Assembly: GCA_017510875.1 (NCBI GenBank)
Contig: JAFWLX010000110.1
Location: 1-12,440 of the forward strand
Direction of reading: 5' to 3'
DNA: 12,440 nucleotides
From: Atopobiaceae bacterium
GTDB lineage: Bacteria; Actinomycetota; Coriobacteriia; Coriobacteriales; Atopobiaceae
Each line of letters starts with the position of its first letter. Positions within the stretch are counted from its first letter, which is position 1. Of the stretch, positions 1-7,652 are shown in pieces. Under the pieces are notes generated by a model. That model searched no databases, was not told where the DNA came from, and saw nothing but the letters and a program-made list of their open reading frames with translations. A program made the position numbers and the translations under genes.

Positions 1-1216
1 CATCTTCTGCCACGCTGGAACGCAAGAGGTCGAGCGCATCGGCCATAAGCTGACCACGGTTCATGCCACCGTGCGGCACCATGCAGGCTCCATAGAGAAA
101 GTCAAGCTTGAGCATCTTGTAGCCCCAGTCGTACGTAGCCGTACGCAGCGAGGTGCGTACGTGCTCTCGTACTTTGGGGTTGAGCGTGTCCAGCGCAAAG
201 GCCCCGTTCCAGTGGTCACCCGTGCGCACATAGTTGCCGTCTTCGTCTCGAAGGAGCCAGTCCTTATGGTTCTGGTACAGCGCGCTGTCAACCGAGCAAA
301 CAAAAGGTGCCATCCACAGGCCAGCAACCAGTCCCTTGGCTGTGATCCTCTTGGCCAGGCGCTTCATGCCGTGTGCAAAGCGATCAGTATGGGGAGAGGT
401 CCAGTCGCCCACCGTGGCATACCCGTCATCAACCTGGAAGATGCCCTTACATGCACCAAGATCGCGGCCCTCCAAAAGCTTGTGCACCTCACCAAGGTCC
501 TTTTCCAGCTTTGTCTCGTCTATCTGGTCATAGTGGCGATACCAGCTTGAGTAGCCAACCAAGGGAGTTGCCGGAAGCGCGCGTATGCCTGCAAGCGCAA
601 GCCAACGGCTTACCGCCTCGTCAAGCTTGTCTTCAACCAGCGCAAACGCCATAAGCTCTACCTGATCGCCAACCTGGATCGTATGGCTGGGGCACTCCTT
701 GGCAAGCGTCATCTGGTTATGAAACCAGTCCTCGCGAATGGTGGTAAACCCGCTATCCTCGTCAAGCGAGCCCACCAGCAGCACCTCGTCGCCGTAACGC
801 AGGTATCCGTACCCAAAGCCGTGCTGGCGGCCAAAGCGGTAGTCGTTGGCAATAAAACGATAGTCGCCACTGCCGTCGAGCGCCCAGCGGTCAATTATGC
901 GATGCGGCACGCCATGCAGGCCGCGCATGCGATCATGCACCGGACGTTCGCGCGAGTCGGTCCACGAGTTGTATCCGTTGAGAAAGATTGCATCGGCACC
1001 AGCAATGTCGCAGTCGATGGTGGCCTCACATGCCTCAACAGCAAGCGGGCGTGCGGGGCGCACACGTACTCGGCGAGCATCACGACCCCGTACGGTTGAC
1101 AGGCCAAGCTCGCGTGCGTTGCTGGCGGGATACGCATACCCATCAGGGGTCACGCGCACCTCGCGCTGCTCGCCGTTTGCGCGATACTGTATGCGATAGC
1201 TGATCTCAACCTGCAT
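1..1216 (-). CDS. GH36 alpha-galactosidase (3' end beyond window)
   Basis: Partial gene: the first 405 codons are present and the 3' end lies beyond the left edge. It should release terminal alpha-linked galactose from melibiose, raffinose-type sugars or galactosylated glycans, in the cytoplasm since no signal peptide is seen. Residues 1-200 look like the N-terminal beta-sandwich of the family. The barrel then begins, with QVDDGY at 261-266, LWMAPF at 300-305 and LKLDFLYG around 370-376. By analogy with Thermotoga-type GH36 enzymes (KxDFLF), Asp372 is the predicted nucleophile. The general acid/base Asp should lie in the missing part. The start is ATG with AAAGGAG about 6 bases upstream. It lies 32 bp after the symporter stop on the same strand, so the two are very probably cotranscribed. 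Family call is firm; exact substrate is inferred. Confidence 0.9.
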   Translation of the reverse strand, partial: MQVEISYRIQYRANGEQREVRVTPDGYAYPASNARELGLSTVRGRDARRVRVRPARPLAVEACEATIDCDIAGADAIFLNGYNSWTDSRERPVHDRMRGLHGVPHRIIDRWALDGSGDYRFIANDYRFGRQHGFGYGYLRYGDEVLLVGSLDEDSGFTTIREDWFHNQMTLAKECPSHTIQVGDQVELMAFALVEDKLDEAVSRWLALAGIRALPATPLVGYSSWYRHYDQIDETKLEKDLGEVHKLLEGRDLGACKGIFQVDDGYATVGDWTSPHTDRFAHGMKRLAKRITAKGLVAGLWMAPFVCSVDSALYQNHKDWLLRDEDGNYVRTGDHWNGAFALDTLNPKVREHVRTSLRTATYDWGYKMLKLDFLYGACMVPHGGMNRGQLMADALDLLRSSVAED

Positions 1217-1248
1217 GGACTGCTCCTTTGCACATAAATGCACGTCTG

Positions 1249-2634
1249 CTATTTGTTCTCAAGTGCGCCCGTAATCCGCTCGGCATGGGCGGTGATCACC
1301 TTAAGTACATCGCGCTCGTTGTAGCGAAGGAACACCAGACCGCCCATCAGGCAGAATACCGTGGCAACCAGGGCGGTGATGCGGTAGCCCACACCACCAG
1401 AGCCCAAAGAGGCAATGGACGAGAACAAGATCATGGCCAACGACTGGCCCAGCGTCATAGAGAAGGTACGCGCGGCATAGAACATGCCTTCGCGATTCTC
1501 GCCCGTCTTTACAGCGTCATACTCGGCAATGTCGGCTAGCACGGCCTGTGGCAGAATGCCCAGCACAGCCATGGGTATGGCGGCAAGGATGGCCACAAGC
1601 GCACCCCACGCCAGCTCGGGCACGCCAAACTGGCCGCACACGCTGGTCACGCCAAAGGCAAGGCAAAAGAAGAAGAACGCAAAGCTCACCAGGCGCTTCT
1701 TGCCCAGGCGCTTGGCCAGGATGTTGACCGGCGCATAGAAGGCAAGGCTCACCACGGTCATGCCGGCAAAGAGCACAAAGTTCATCGACTCGTCCAAGCC
1801 CATCAGGCTCGTCACATAAAAGGGCATGCCCGTCTGGAACATGGTGATTGCCACCCAGTACAGAATGTCCGAGATCTCGAACACCTGGAACTGCTTGTTG
1901 GCAAAGGTCTTCATGATGGAAGCGCCCATGGGAGTGGTGGAAGGCTCGGTCTCGGCATAGAGGTTCTCGTCAATGGTAAAGGCGGGCACGAGCATGCAAA
2001 TCACAGCAAGGGCCGCCAGAATACCAATGGTGACGCGGTAGGCGTTAGCAATGCCCAAAGCCCCTTGAAAGATGCCGGCGATGGTAGGCACAAGGTAGGC
2101 AAACGCGGTGCCCAGAAAATAGGTCACCGAGATGAAGGTAGAGAGGTTAACGCGCAGCTCCTGCGTGCGACCCAGCTCGGGAATGAGCGCGTTGAAGGGC
2201 GTGCAGTAGAGTGAGAGCGACACATAGAAACCCACCAGGCACACGAGCAGGGCCAGGTCGTTAAACAGCTCGCCGCCCAAGCCCGGCACGGTAAAGACCA
2301 CCACGGTCATGATGCCAAACGGAATAGCAAACCAGCGCATGAAGGGAATGCGGCGGCCCAAGGGATGCTTGAGCGAGTCGGACTTGCTGGCAATGTAGGG
2401 ATCGATGAAGCCATCCACCAGACGACAGAACGCCGTGATGAGGCCAATGACTGTCATGCCGGCAAACACGATACCCTGTGTGATGAAGAGCGGCATACCG
2501 GCAGCAATGGTCTCCTCACTGGGCATGTAGAAGTACAGCAGCCAGTTGCTGACCACGCCAGACAGAAGCGCCCATCCCAGCTGGCCTATGGCAAAATTGC
2601 GAAGAATCTCCGGCGTCGCAAGCTTCTTCTCCAT
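1249..2634 (-). CDS. GPH-family (MelB-like) sugar:cation symporter
   Basis: A 461-aa polytopic membrane protein with about 12 predicted hydrophobic segments, the usual size for glycoside-pentoside-hexuronide:cation symporters. The family signature after the second helix is clear: R71-L-V-D74-G-F-I-D78-P, then LGRRIPF at 92-98. In E. coli MelB the matching Arg and two Asp residues sit in the cation/sugar site. It probably imports an alpha-galactoside with Na+ or H+ for the adjacent GH36 enzyme; the sugar itself cannot be read from sequence. The ATG has AAAGGA 7 bases upstream. It starts 91 bp after the TetR gene on the same strand, and no clear terminator lies between them, so a three-gene transcript is plausible. 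Confidence 0.9.
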   Translation of the reverse strand: MEKKLATPEILRNFAIGQLGWALLSGVVSNWLLYFYMPSEETIAAGMPLFITQGIVFAGMTVIGLITAFCRLVDGFIDPYIASKSDSLKHPLGRRIPFMRWFAIPFGIMTVVVFTVPGLGGELFNDLALLVCLVGFYVSLSLYCTPFNALIPELGRTQELRVNLSTFISVTYFLGTAFAYLVPTIAGIFQGALGIANAYRVTIGILAALAVICMLVPAFTIDENLYAETEPSTTPMGASIMKTFANKQFQVFEISDILYWVAITMFQTGMPFYVTSLMGLDESMNFVLFAGMTVVSLAFYAPVNILAKRLGKKRLVSFAFFFFCLAFGVTSVCGQFGVPELAWGALVAILAAIPMAVLGILPQAVLADIAEYDAVKTGENREGMFYAARTFSMTLGQSLAMILFSSIASLGSGGVGYRITALVATVFCLMGGLVFLRYNERDVLKVITAHAERITGALENK

Positions 2635-2725
2635 GTGTCGTTCCTTTCGTTCAGCCTCCCTACGAAGGCAATGTACTTCCTATCTTTGTGGCCTGATGGC
2701 ACAAGCTTTCAGTTGGGCTTTATCC

Positions 2726-3397
2726 TCATCCGCGTAGGTAACAAACGGCCATGTCTACCACACAGGCCAGTTCTTCGCGTGCGGTCGAGAAGTCGTCAGT
2801 GGGGAGAACCTCACCGCGAGAGAGCTTGCTTGACATGCTCATAAGGGCATGGCCAACCGATCGGTAGAAGAGGTTGAAGTCAACGTCACTACGCACCGAC
2901 GCATCCCGCAGGCCAAGTTGGTACGCCTGCTCGTAATAGGGGTAGGCCGCAGAGATCATGGCGGCATAGGTGTCAACGGCGTCGCTGTTTACGGCCTTCG
3001 CCAGAATAAGGCGGTCCAGCTCGTCGATAAAGGCCGCAAAGCCTGCATGGTTGCGGCAATGCTCACAGTAGGCTTCCATCAGGCACATGAGACGGGAGGC
3101 CCCGTCCATCTGCGCGTAGTCATTAGAGGCAGCCAGCTGGTCATAGGTTTTTAGCAGGCACTCCCACATGAGCGTTGCCGCCGCAACCGCAATGGCCGCC
3201 TTGGTGGAGAAATGCCGGTAAAGTGTGGCTACGCCCATCCCTGCAGCCTCAGCAATATCAGTCATGCGCACAGCCTCGATACCACGCTGCAAAAAGAGTC
3301 TTGAGGCGCATTCCACGGCATACGCATCTGTCGCCGAAAGACCAAGACCTGCAACGGGTAGCCCAGCCTGCTCTGTGGACGGACTGTTGTCTGCCAT
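2726..3397 (-). CDS. TetR-family transcriptional regulator
   Basis: A 223-aa protein with an N-terminal helix-turn-helix: about residues 45-66, with TDIAEAAGMGVATLYRHFSTK matching the TetR pattern (A..aGvs.gtlY.hF..K). The C-terminal ~150 residues are a helical ligand-binding and dimerisation region of unknown specificity. The first ~20 residues are a nonconserved extension. The ATG is preceded by a GAGGGG-type ribosome binding site 8 bases away. It is divergent from the 509-aa gene on the plus strand. The 106-bp gap holds paired palindromes that are the likely binding sites, which suggests autoregulation plus control of the divergent gene. Having a TetR protein instead of LacI/AraC beside a melibiose-type locus is somewhat unusual, so its ligand may not be a sugar. 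Confidence 0.9.
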   Translation of the reverse strand: MADNSPSTEQAGLPVAGLGLSATDAYAVECASRLFLQRGIEAVRMTDIAEAAGMGVATLYRHFSTKAAIAVAAATLMWECLLKTYDQLAASNDYAQMDGASRLMCLMEAYCEHCRNHAGFAAFIDELDRLILAKAVNSDAVDTYAAMISAAYPYYEQAYQLGLRDASVRSDVDFNLFYRSVGHALMSMSSKLSRGEVLPTDDFSTAREELACVVDMAVCYLRG

Positions 3398-3435
3398 GCT
3401 CGACCCCTCTCTTTCTTGACCTTGTCTGGATAGTA

Positions 3436-3472
3436 TGATAGCCTAACTATCAGATTGATAGTAAGACTATCA
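3436..3472. promoter_or_regulatory. Tandem TetR operator candidate
   Basis: Two palindromes with identical arms, TGATAG-N5-CTATCA, lie at 3436-3452 and 3456-3472, with centres 20 bp apart (about two helical turns). The inner half-sites also form a third palindrome, CTATCA-GAT-TGATAG (3447-3461), which resembles the classic tetO core apart from its longer centre. The array is 38 bp from the TetR start and 31 bp from the divergent start. A TATGAT hexamer (plus strand, 3434-3439) and its complement TATCAT (minus strand) overlap the first site, so binding would be expected to block at least one promoter. The symmetry is seen directly; the bound protein is inferred from position. Confidence 0.75.
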
Positions 3473-3503
3473 CATTACGAACACGAGTCAAGGAGCGTAT
3501 AGG

Positions 3504-5033
3504 ATGGACGTCACCAATAACCGCGCAAAGAGCGCCTTTGGCAACAAGCAGGACAAGCGCACGATTGCAAAGGCGGCCAAGGCAAAGAACGGCTTTCTCA
3601 AGCGTTTTGGAGACGATTCGGGCGCAGTCTATCACCTTGCCAGCGCGGACGTGCCGGTGATTGGCAAGGCGCTTGGCGTGCGCAACCTTGTAATGGCAAC
3701 TGACAACGTACCCCTTGATCTTGCCGCCGACGCGGCGACGGCCCCGGAATGTGCGCAGACGTCGCGTACCGTTGCGGGTGCCGCCGGCGCACCTGTGGTG
3801 GTGGGCAACATTCGCATGGGCTTTGGCCACTACCGTATCTCTATGGCCATGGCAAGCGCCGCCCACGCCATGGGATACACCCCCTACTGGCTTGATTTGG
3901 CCTCCTTTGACCAGACAACTGGATCAAAGGTCATTGCCTACCAAAACGACCTGTACTCCATGGGCTCTCGCCTCTCACAGAAGGTGGGGCTGTTCAATCG
4001 CCTGTACTGGGAGCCGCTCAACTCCGAAGGCTTCCGTAAGCTCTCGTACAACGCAGGCGACCAGATGAACGCCGAGCTGTGTGTACCCATCTTCCGCGAC
4101 ATTCCTGCCGACACCCCCTATGTGGGCACGCACGTATGGCCTGCCCAGGCTGCCGTTCACGCGGGGCTCACCCATGTGGTCAACGCCATTCCCGATAACT
4201 GGCCCATGGCACTGCACCTGGCCGAAGGTGCCATCCACACGGTGCAGACCCCTAGTGCCTACCTGGGCTATCACCAGCTGCGCGGCATGGACCCCAAGCG
4301 CCAGCTGAAGCCCATGCCACTCGATAGCTTGGTGTACACGGGCCACTACGTAGATCACGAGCTGGTAGAGAACATCGGTCGCGACTGCGCCGCACGCCGC
4401 AAGCGCCTGCTAAGCGGCGGGCCTATTCGCTACCTCATCAGCGTGGGCGGCGCCGGAGCACAGCAGGAGCTGTTCGAGGCAATCATCGCACGCCTTCTGC
4501 CCTATGTGCGCACCGAGCAAGCTACGCTGCTCATAAACGTAGGTGACCACCGCAACGTGTGGGACGGCCTCGCACGGCGAGTGGAAGGCCTTGCCCAAGA
4601 GACGCAGACGCACTTTGACGACTTTGCCCAGGTGGCGCAGCTGGCAACCGATGCCCTGGAAGGCGACCTCACCGGCGTGCACGCCTTCTGCGACAGCGAC
4701 ATCTTTAGTGCGGTGTACTCGTCCAACCTGCTCATGCGTTGCTGCGATGTGCTGGTAACCAAGCCCAGCGAGTTCTCGTTCTACCCCGTGCCCAAGCTCA
4801 TGATCCACCGCGTGGGCGGACATGAGGCCTGGGGTGCCATCCGCGCGGCCGAGATAGGAGACGGCACCTACGAGATTGACGACACAAACGAGGTGCTGGC
4901 CATGATCGACTCGTTCCAGCTTGACCGCGAGCTGGTAGCCTTCATGTGCGACAATATCGAGGCAGCCAACCGCATTGGCATCTACGACGGCGCCTACAAG
5001 GTCATTGACCTCGCGGTCAACGGGATACACTGA
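3504..5033 (+). CDS. Uncharacterised protein with GT-B-like motifs
   Basis: A 509-aa protein I cannot assign to a characterised enzyme. It has no signal peptide or membrane segment. Residues 1-90 are basic, then alanine-rich. A glycine motif VVGNIRMGFGHYRIS spans 98-113 and resembles the N-terminal substrate loop of GT-B enzymes such as MGDG-synthase/MurG-like transferases (GxGH). A second Rossmann-like start, YLISVGGAGAQQE, spans 310-322. DVLVTKPSEFSFYP (415-428) sits where GT-B enzymes keep their donor-site K-P-G/S motif, and RVGGHEAW follows at 436-443. A nucleotide-sugar-dependent transferase acting on a lipid or small molecule is a reasonable guess only. The start has AAGGAG 8 bases upstream. 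It is divergent from the TetR gene and probably under its control. Confidence 0.8.
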   Translation: MDVTNNRAKSAFGNKQDKRTIAKAAKAKNGFLKRFGDDSGAVYHLASADVPVIGKALGVRNLVMATDNVPLDLAADAATAPECAQTSRTVAGAAGAPVVVGNIRMGFGHYRISMAMASAAHAMGYTPYWLDLASFDQTTGSKVIAYQNDLYSMGSRLSQKVGLFNRLYWEPLNSEGFRKLSYNAGDQMNAELCVPIFRDIPADTPYVGTHVWPAQAAVHAGLTHVVNAIPDNWPMALHLAEGAIHTVQTPSAYLGYHQLRGMDPKRQLKPMPLDSLVYTGHYVDHELVENIGRDCAARRKRLLSGGPIRYLISVGGAGAQQELFEAIIARLLPYVRTEQATLLINVGDHRNVWDGLARRVEGLAQETQTHFDDFAQVAQLATDALEGDLTGVHAFCDSDIFSAVYSSNLLMRCCDVLVTKPSEFSFYPVPKLMIHRVGGHEAWGAIRAAEIGDGTYEIDDTNEVLAMIDSFQLDRELVAFMCDNIEAANRIGIYDGAYKVIDLAVNGIH

Positions 5034-5221
5034 TGCACAGCCTCGCACTGTAACAGAGGGGGAAACTCAAGATAGGCAGATGGGTAGCCCTTTCCTAAAA
5101 GCGAGCGCTCGTAGGCGGGCCGAGCAAGCTCAATGCTGTTTCCAAACAGTCTCTCGTCCCTGCCATCACGCGACGCAAGAACATACAGCGCGTCAAACGT
5201 CTGCATCTGTGTGGGCTTCAT
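5034..5221 (-). pseudogene. 5' remnant of a truncated gene, function unknown
   Basis: A minus-strand reading frame starts at ATG 5221 with a strong ribosome binding site (AAGGAG, 8 bases upstream). It gives protein-like sequence beginning MKPTQMQTFDALYVLASRDG and running through a YPSAYLEFP segment near residues 47-55. The remaining codons (LLQCEAVHQ...) look unrelated, and the frame continues about 40 bp into the 3' end of the 509-aa gene before stopping at 4994. My reading is that only the start of a larger gene survives, cut off close to the convergent stop codon. A genuine 75-aa protein with a 40-bp convergent overlap is the alternative. No function can be named. It follows the UbiB gene by 74 bp on the same strand. 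Confidence 0.45.
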
Positions 5222-5295
5222 GGGACCTTCTCCTTAAGGTGCACGCAATGCCCGTGCCACCGTTGACGCTCTGACTGTGGCAAGGGCCTTGACCC

Positions 5296-7038
5296 CTAGC
5301 GGCGCGGACGTCTGTGGCCCTCGCGGATAATCTGCCTCAGCAGCCAAAGACCCATACCCAAAGCCACCAGATACCCAATGAAGCCGATGACGGGGATACC
5401 AAAGATAACCGGCTTGATGCGCGCATAGTACACCACCGACGAGCCAATGAACAGCCCGGCAATGATGATGCCCATCGTAAGGCGATCAGCCGCACGGGCC
5501 ATGTCGTACATGGGGTCCTCCGAGCCTGCCAGATCGAGGTTCATGCGCAGCTGTCCGCGCGTGAGCATGCTCATGGCAAGGTTGGCCTGCGACGCTGCAC
5601 CCAAAAGTCCATGGGAGGCTGCCAGCGACTCCCGTGCCAGTCGCTCCGTCTCTTTGAGCGCGTACTCCTTGGGCTCAAGATGCGCCCACACGTGACGCTG
5701 TATGATCTCGACCATCGACACGCCGGGGAGAAACTCGTTTACCACGCCCTCAAGGGTCATCAGGGCCCGGGCCAGCATTGTCACCGTTCCCGGCAGCTCG
5801 ATGCCGCTCTTGCGCGCCATCGATATCAGCGCGTTGAGAAATACCCCCATATCCAGCTCGGACAAGCTGGCATCACCGTAATCCCCAATGATGGCGTCAA
5901 GGTCGGCAAGCAGGTGTGCGTGATCAATGCTGGCGGTATCTGCCATAGAAAAACGCAGCAGACCGTCCTTGAGCCCGGCTGCATCGCCGCGCCCCACAGC
6001 AAGGATCATGTCTGACAGGGCATTGCGATCATGCGAAGAGAGGCGGCCCATGATTCCCAGGTCTAGGTAGACGATCTTTCCGCCCCGCACAAACAGGTTG
6101 CCCGGATGGGGATCAGCGTGAAAGAACCCATCATCAAGCATCTGGCGAGCATAGTTGTCCACCAGCTTGGTGCCAATCTCGGCAAGGTCGTAGCCCTCAT
6201 CAACCAAACGTTGCGTATCGTCAATGGGAATGCCATTGATGTAGTCCATCACCACCACGTGCCGCGTGCACAGCTTGGGGTAGGGTTTGGGACAGTCGAT
6301 ATAGACGACGTCGGCATTGTTCTGCCTAAACTCCTCCAAGCTTCGGGCTTCAACCAAAAAGTCGGTCTCTTCCCTAAACGACTGCCACAGCTCATCGACC
6401 ACCGAGAGCAGATCGACAAACTGCTCGTCGCCCATAAAGCGTTGCGCCTGGCGCGCCAACGAGCGCATGATCGATATGTCTTGGGCCATGAGCTCCTGCA
6501 CGTGGGGCCGCTGGACCTTTACGGCCACCAGCTCGCCCGTGGTCAGCCGGGCCTTGTGCACCTGCGCCACCGAAGCCGACCCCAAAGGAACATCGTCAAT
6601 GGCGTCAAACAAGTCTTCAAGAGGGATGTCGTACTCCTCGCGCAGAGTCTCGATGAGCGTGTCACGATCCATCGGCTCTACGTCGGTGCGCAGAAGCGTA
6701 AGCTCCTCGCAAAAGCTCTCGGGCAGGATCTCGGAACGCATCGAGAGGATCTGGCCTGCCTTCACAAACGTAGGGCCTAGCTCCTCAAGGAGTTTGCGCA
6801 AGGTGTAGGGCGTAAGGCCATGCAGAATGTCGTAGTGCGTAGCGATGGCCACAATCTCGCGCAGACGCTGCGCCTTGGTCACACGCGTTACGCGGTACGT
6901 GTCATCGTTGAGGCTACGGCCACCAAGCAAGCCTATGGTTTCAGACCAAGAGCCCGCCTCCGAAGAGACAGGCTCTTGGTCTGCTTCGTTGCCGCCCGTA
7001 GGGGCGTCTCGTACGAATTGTTCTTGCTCGTTGGACAC
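5296..7038 (-). CDS. UbiB/AarF (ABC1) family atypical kinase
   Basis: A 580-aa protein from GTG at 7038. It shows the full ABC1/ADCK signature: KAGQ at 93-96 (the KxGQ extension), an Ala/Ser-rich nucleotide loop PLGSASVAQVHKA at about 151-163, VAVKVQRP with the ATP-site Lys174, the catalytic loop HADPHPGNLF at 307-316, and LDLG at 325-328 in place of DFG. Two C-terminal membrane helices follow, as is usual in bacterial UbiB. Family members are ATPases that support quinone or other isoprenoid-lipid handling. A fermentative host would not make ubiquinone, so the substrate here is unknown. I chose GTG 7038 because it lies 7 bp after the phasin-like stop; the upstream ATG at 7098 would overlap that gene by 53 bp. 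Residues 1-40 are an unconserved linker. Confidence 0.88.
   Translation of the reverse strand: MSNEQEQFVRDAPTGGNEADQEPVSSEAGSWSETIGLLGGRSLNDDTYRVTRVTKAQRLREIVAIATHYDILHGLTPYTLRKLLEELGPTFVKAGQILSMRSEILPESFCEELTLLRTDVEPMDRDTLIETLREEYDIPLEDLFDAIDDVPLGSASVAQVHKARLTTGELVAVKVQRPHVQELMAQDISIMRSLARQAQRFMGDEQFVDLLSVVDELWQSFREETDFLVEARSLEEFRQNNADVVYIDCPKPYPKLCTRHVVVMDYINGIPIDDTQRLVDEGYDLAEIGTKLVDNYARQMLDDGFFHADPHPGNLFVRGGKIVYLDLGIMGRLSSHDRNALSDMILAVGRGDAAGLKDGLLRFSMADTASIDHAHLLADLDAIIGDYGDASLSELDMGVFLNALISMARKSGIELPGTVTMLARALMTLEGVVNEFLPGVSMVEIIQRHVWAHLEPKEYALKETERLARESLAASHGLLGAASQANLAMSMLTRGQLRMNLDLAGSEDPMYDMARAADRLTMGIIIAGLFIGSSVVYYARIKPVIFGIPVIGFIGYLVALGMGLWLLRQIIREGHRRPRR
6942..6983. repeat. Perfect 13-bp inverted repeat inside the UbiB 5' region
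   Basis: CAGACCAAGAGCC (6942-6954) is exactly complementary to GGCTCTTGGTCTG (6971-6983), with a 16-nt loop. In the minus-strand transcript this stem begins about 55 nt after the proposed GTG start, in a stretch coding for a poorly conserved linker. No T-tract follows it, so it is not a standard terminator. It could fold in the mRNA between the cotranscribed phasin-like and UbiB genes and influence processing or translation. Confidence 0.7.
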
Positions 7039-7045
7039 CGCGAGC

Positions 7046-7438
7046 TTATGCCTCGGGGTCGGTCTCGACGTCGGCGGCCTCGGGCTCCACAGCGTCATCG
7101 GCCTCGGCCTCTTCGGTGACCTCGACCTCGTACTCGGCGTCCTCGACCTTCAGGTTCTCAGCGATCTTCTGGGCGCGGGCAATCCAAGCGTCGCGCTCCT
7201 CGGGGGTCATCATGCTCATGCGCGCCTTGAGAACCTCGTCGGAAGCTCCGTCAGCGGTCTCCTTGACCTTGCGCGTAAGCTCCTCGTTCAGGGCCTTGCC
7301 CTGCTCGACCGAAAGCTCGCCCTTCTTGATAAGCTCGTCAACCAGCTCCTGAGACTTCTCGGCACCAATTACCACAGCACCTACGCCCGCCAGAAAGACC
7401 TTCTTGATTCCCTCAGAGAGATTGTCAAACATTGCCAT
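7046..7438 (-). CDS. Phasin-family-like small protein
   Basis: A 130-aa protein. The N-terminus MAMFDNLSEGIKKVFLAGVG with a short hydrophobic stretch, then an amphipathic helical region about 28-95 (KSQELVDELIKKGELSVEQG), matches the group annotated as polyhydroxyalkanoate-regulator phasin-like proteins (COG3937 type). The last ~35 residues are a strongly acidic, probably disordered tail rich in Glu, Asp and Ala. The ATG has AAAGGGG about 6 bases upstream; a second ATG two codons later is possible. It is followed at 7 bp by UbiB, and this pairing is common in anaerobic Gram-positives. A role with UbiB at the membrane seems more likely than polyhydroxyalkanoate granules, since no PHA genes are visible here. 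Confidence 0.75.
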   Translation of the reverse strand: MAMFDNLSEGIKKVFLAGVGAVVIGAEKSQELVDELIKKGELSVEQGKALNEELTRKVKETADGASDEVLKARMSMMTPEERDAWIARAQKIAENLKVEDAEYEVEVTEEAEADDAVEPEAADVETDPEA

Positions 7439-7652
7439 CGTGCACCCCTTTCAAAGCGACACAGGCTTGGTTGGGCAGCGTGTCCGCCCGTAACCTTACA
7501 CTCGCTACTGTACCCCTCTGCCACTACAGATAATCACGTGCTATCGAGCGACAACCTAACTCGTATGCTCAGCGGTAGTCAAGACCACGAAGGGATACTC
7601 CTGATTGCCGGCCGCGGATGTGCCAGCAACACGTTCCGCAATCCAACTCTCC
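7439..7652. other. Intergenic leader of the phasin-UbiB pair
   Basis: This 214-bp noncoding gap separates the HAD phosphatase stop from the phasin-like start, both on the minus strand. It should hold the promoter for the phasin-UbiB pair, but I see no convincing -35/-10 pair at proper spacing. There is an isolated TTGACT on the minus strand without a good -10. No hairpin with a T-tract and no tRNA-like fold is evident. Confidence 0.4.

Noticed and set aside
2365..2844. 159-codon plus-strand frame
   Set aside because: Antisense to the symporter and TetR genes, which have clear family motifs; this frame has none.
5102..5111. CGAGCGCTCG palindrome
   Set aside because: A 10-bp palindrome in GC-rich DNA within the gene remnant is expected by chance, and it is not placed near a promoter.
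5314..6015. 233-codon plus-strand frame antisense to UbiB
   Set aside because: No recognisable motif, and the opposite strand has a complete set of ABC1-kinase motifs.
7039..7098. Upstream ATG start for UbiB
   Set aside because: It would overlap the phasin-like gene by 53 bp, and the added 20 residues (RPPTSRPTPR) mirror coding of the acidic tail in another frame.
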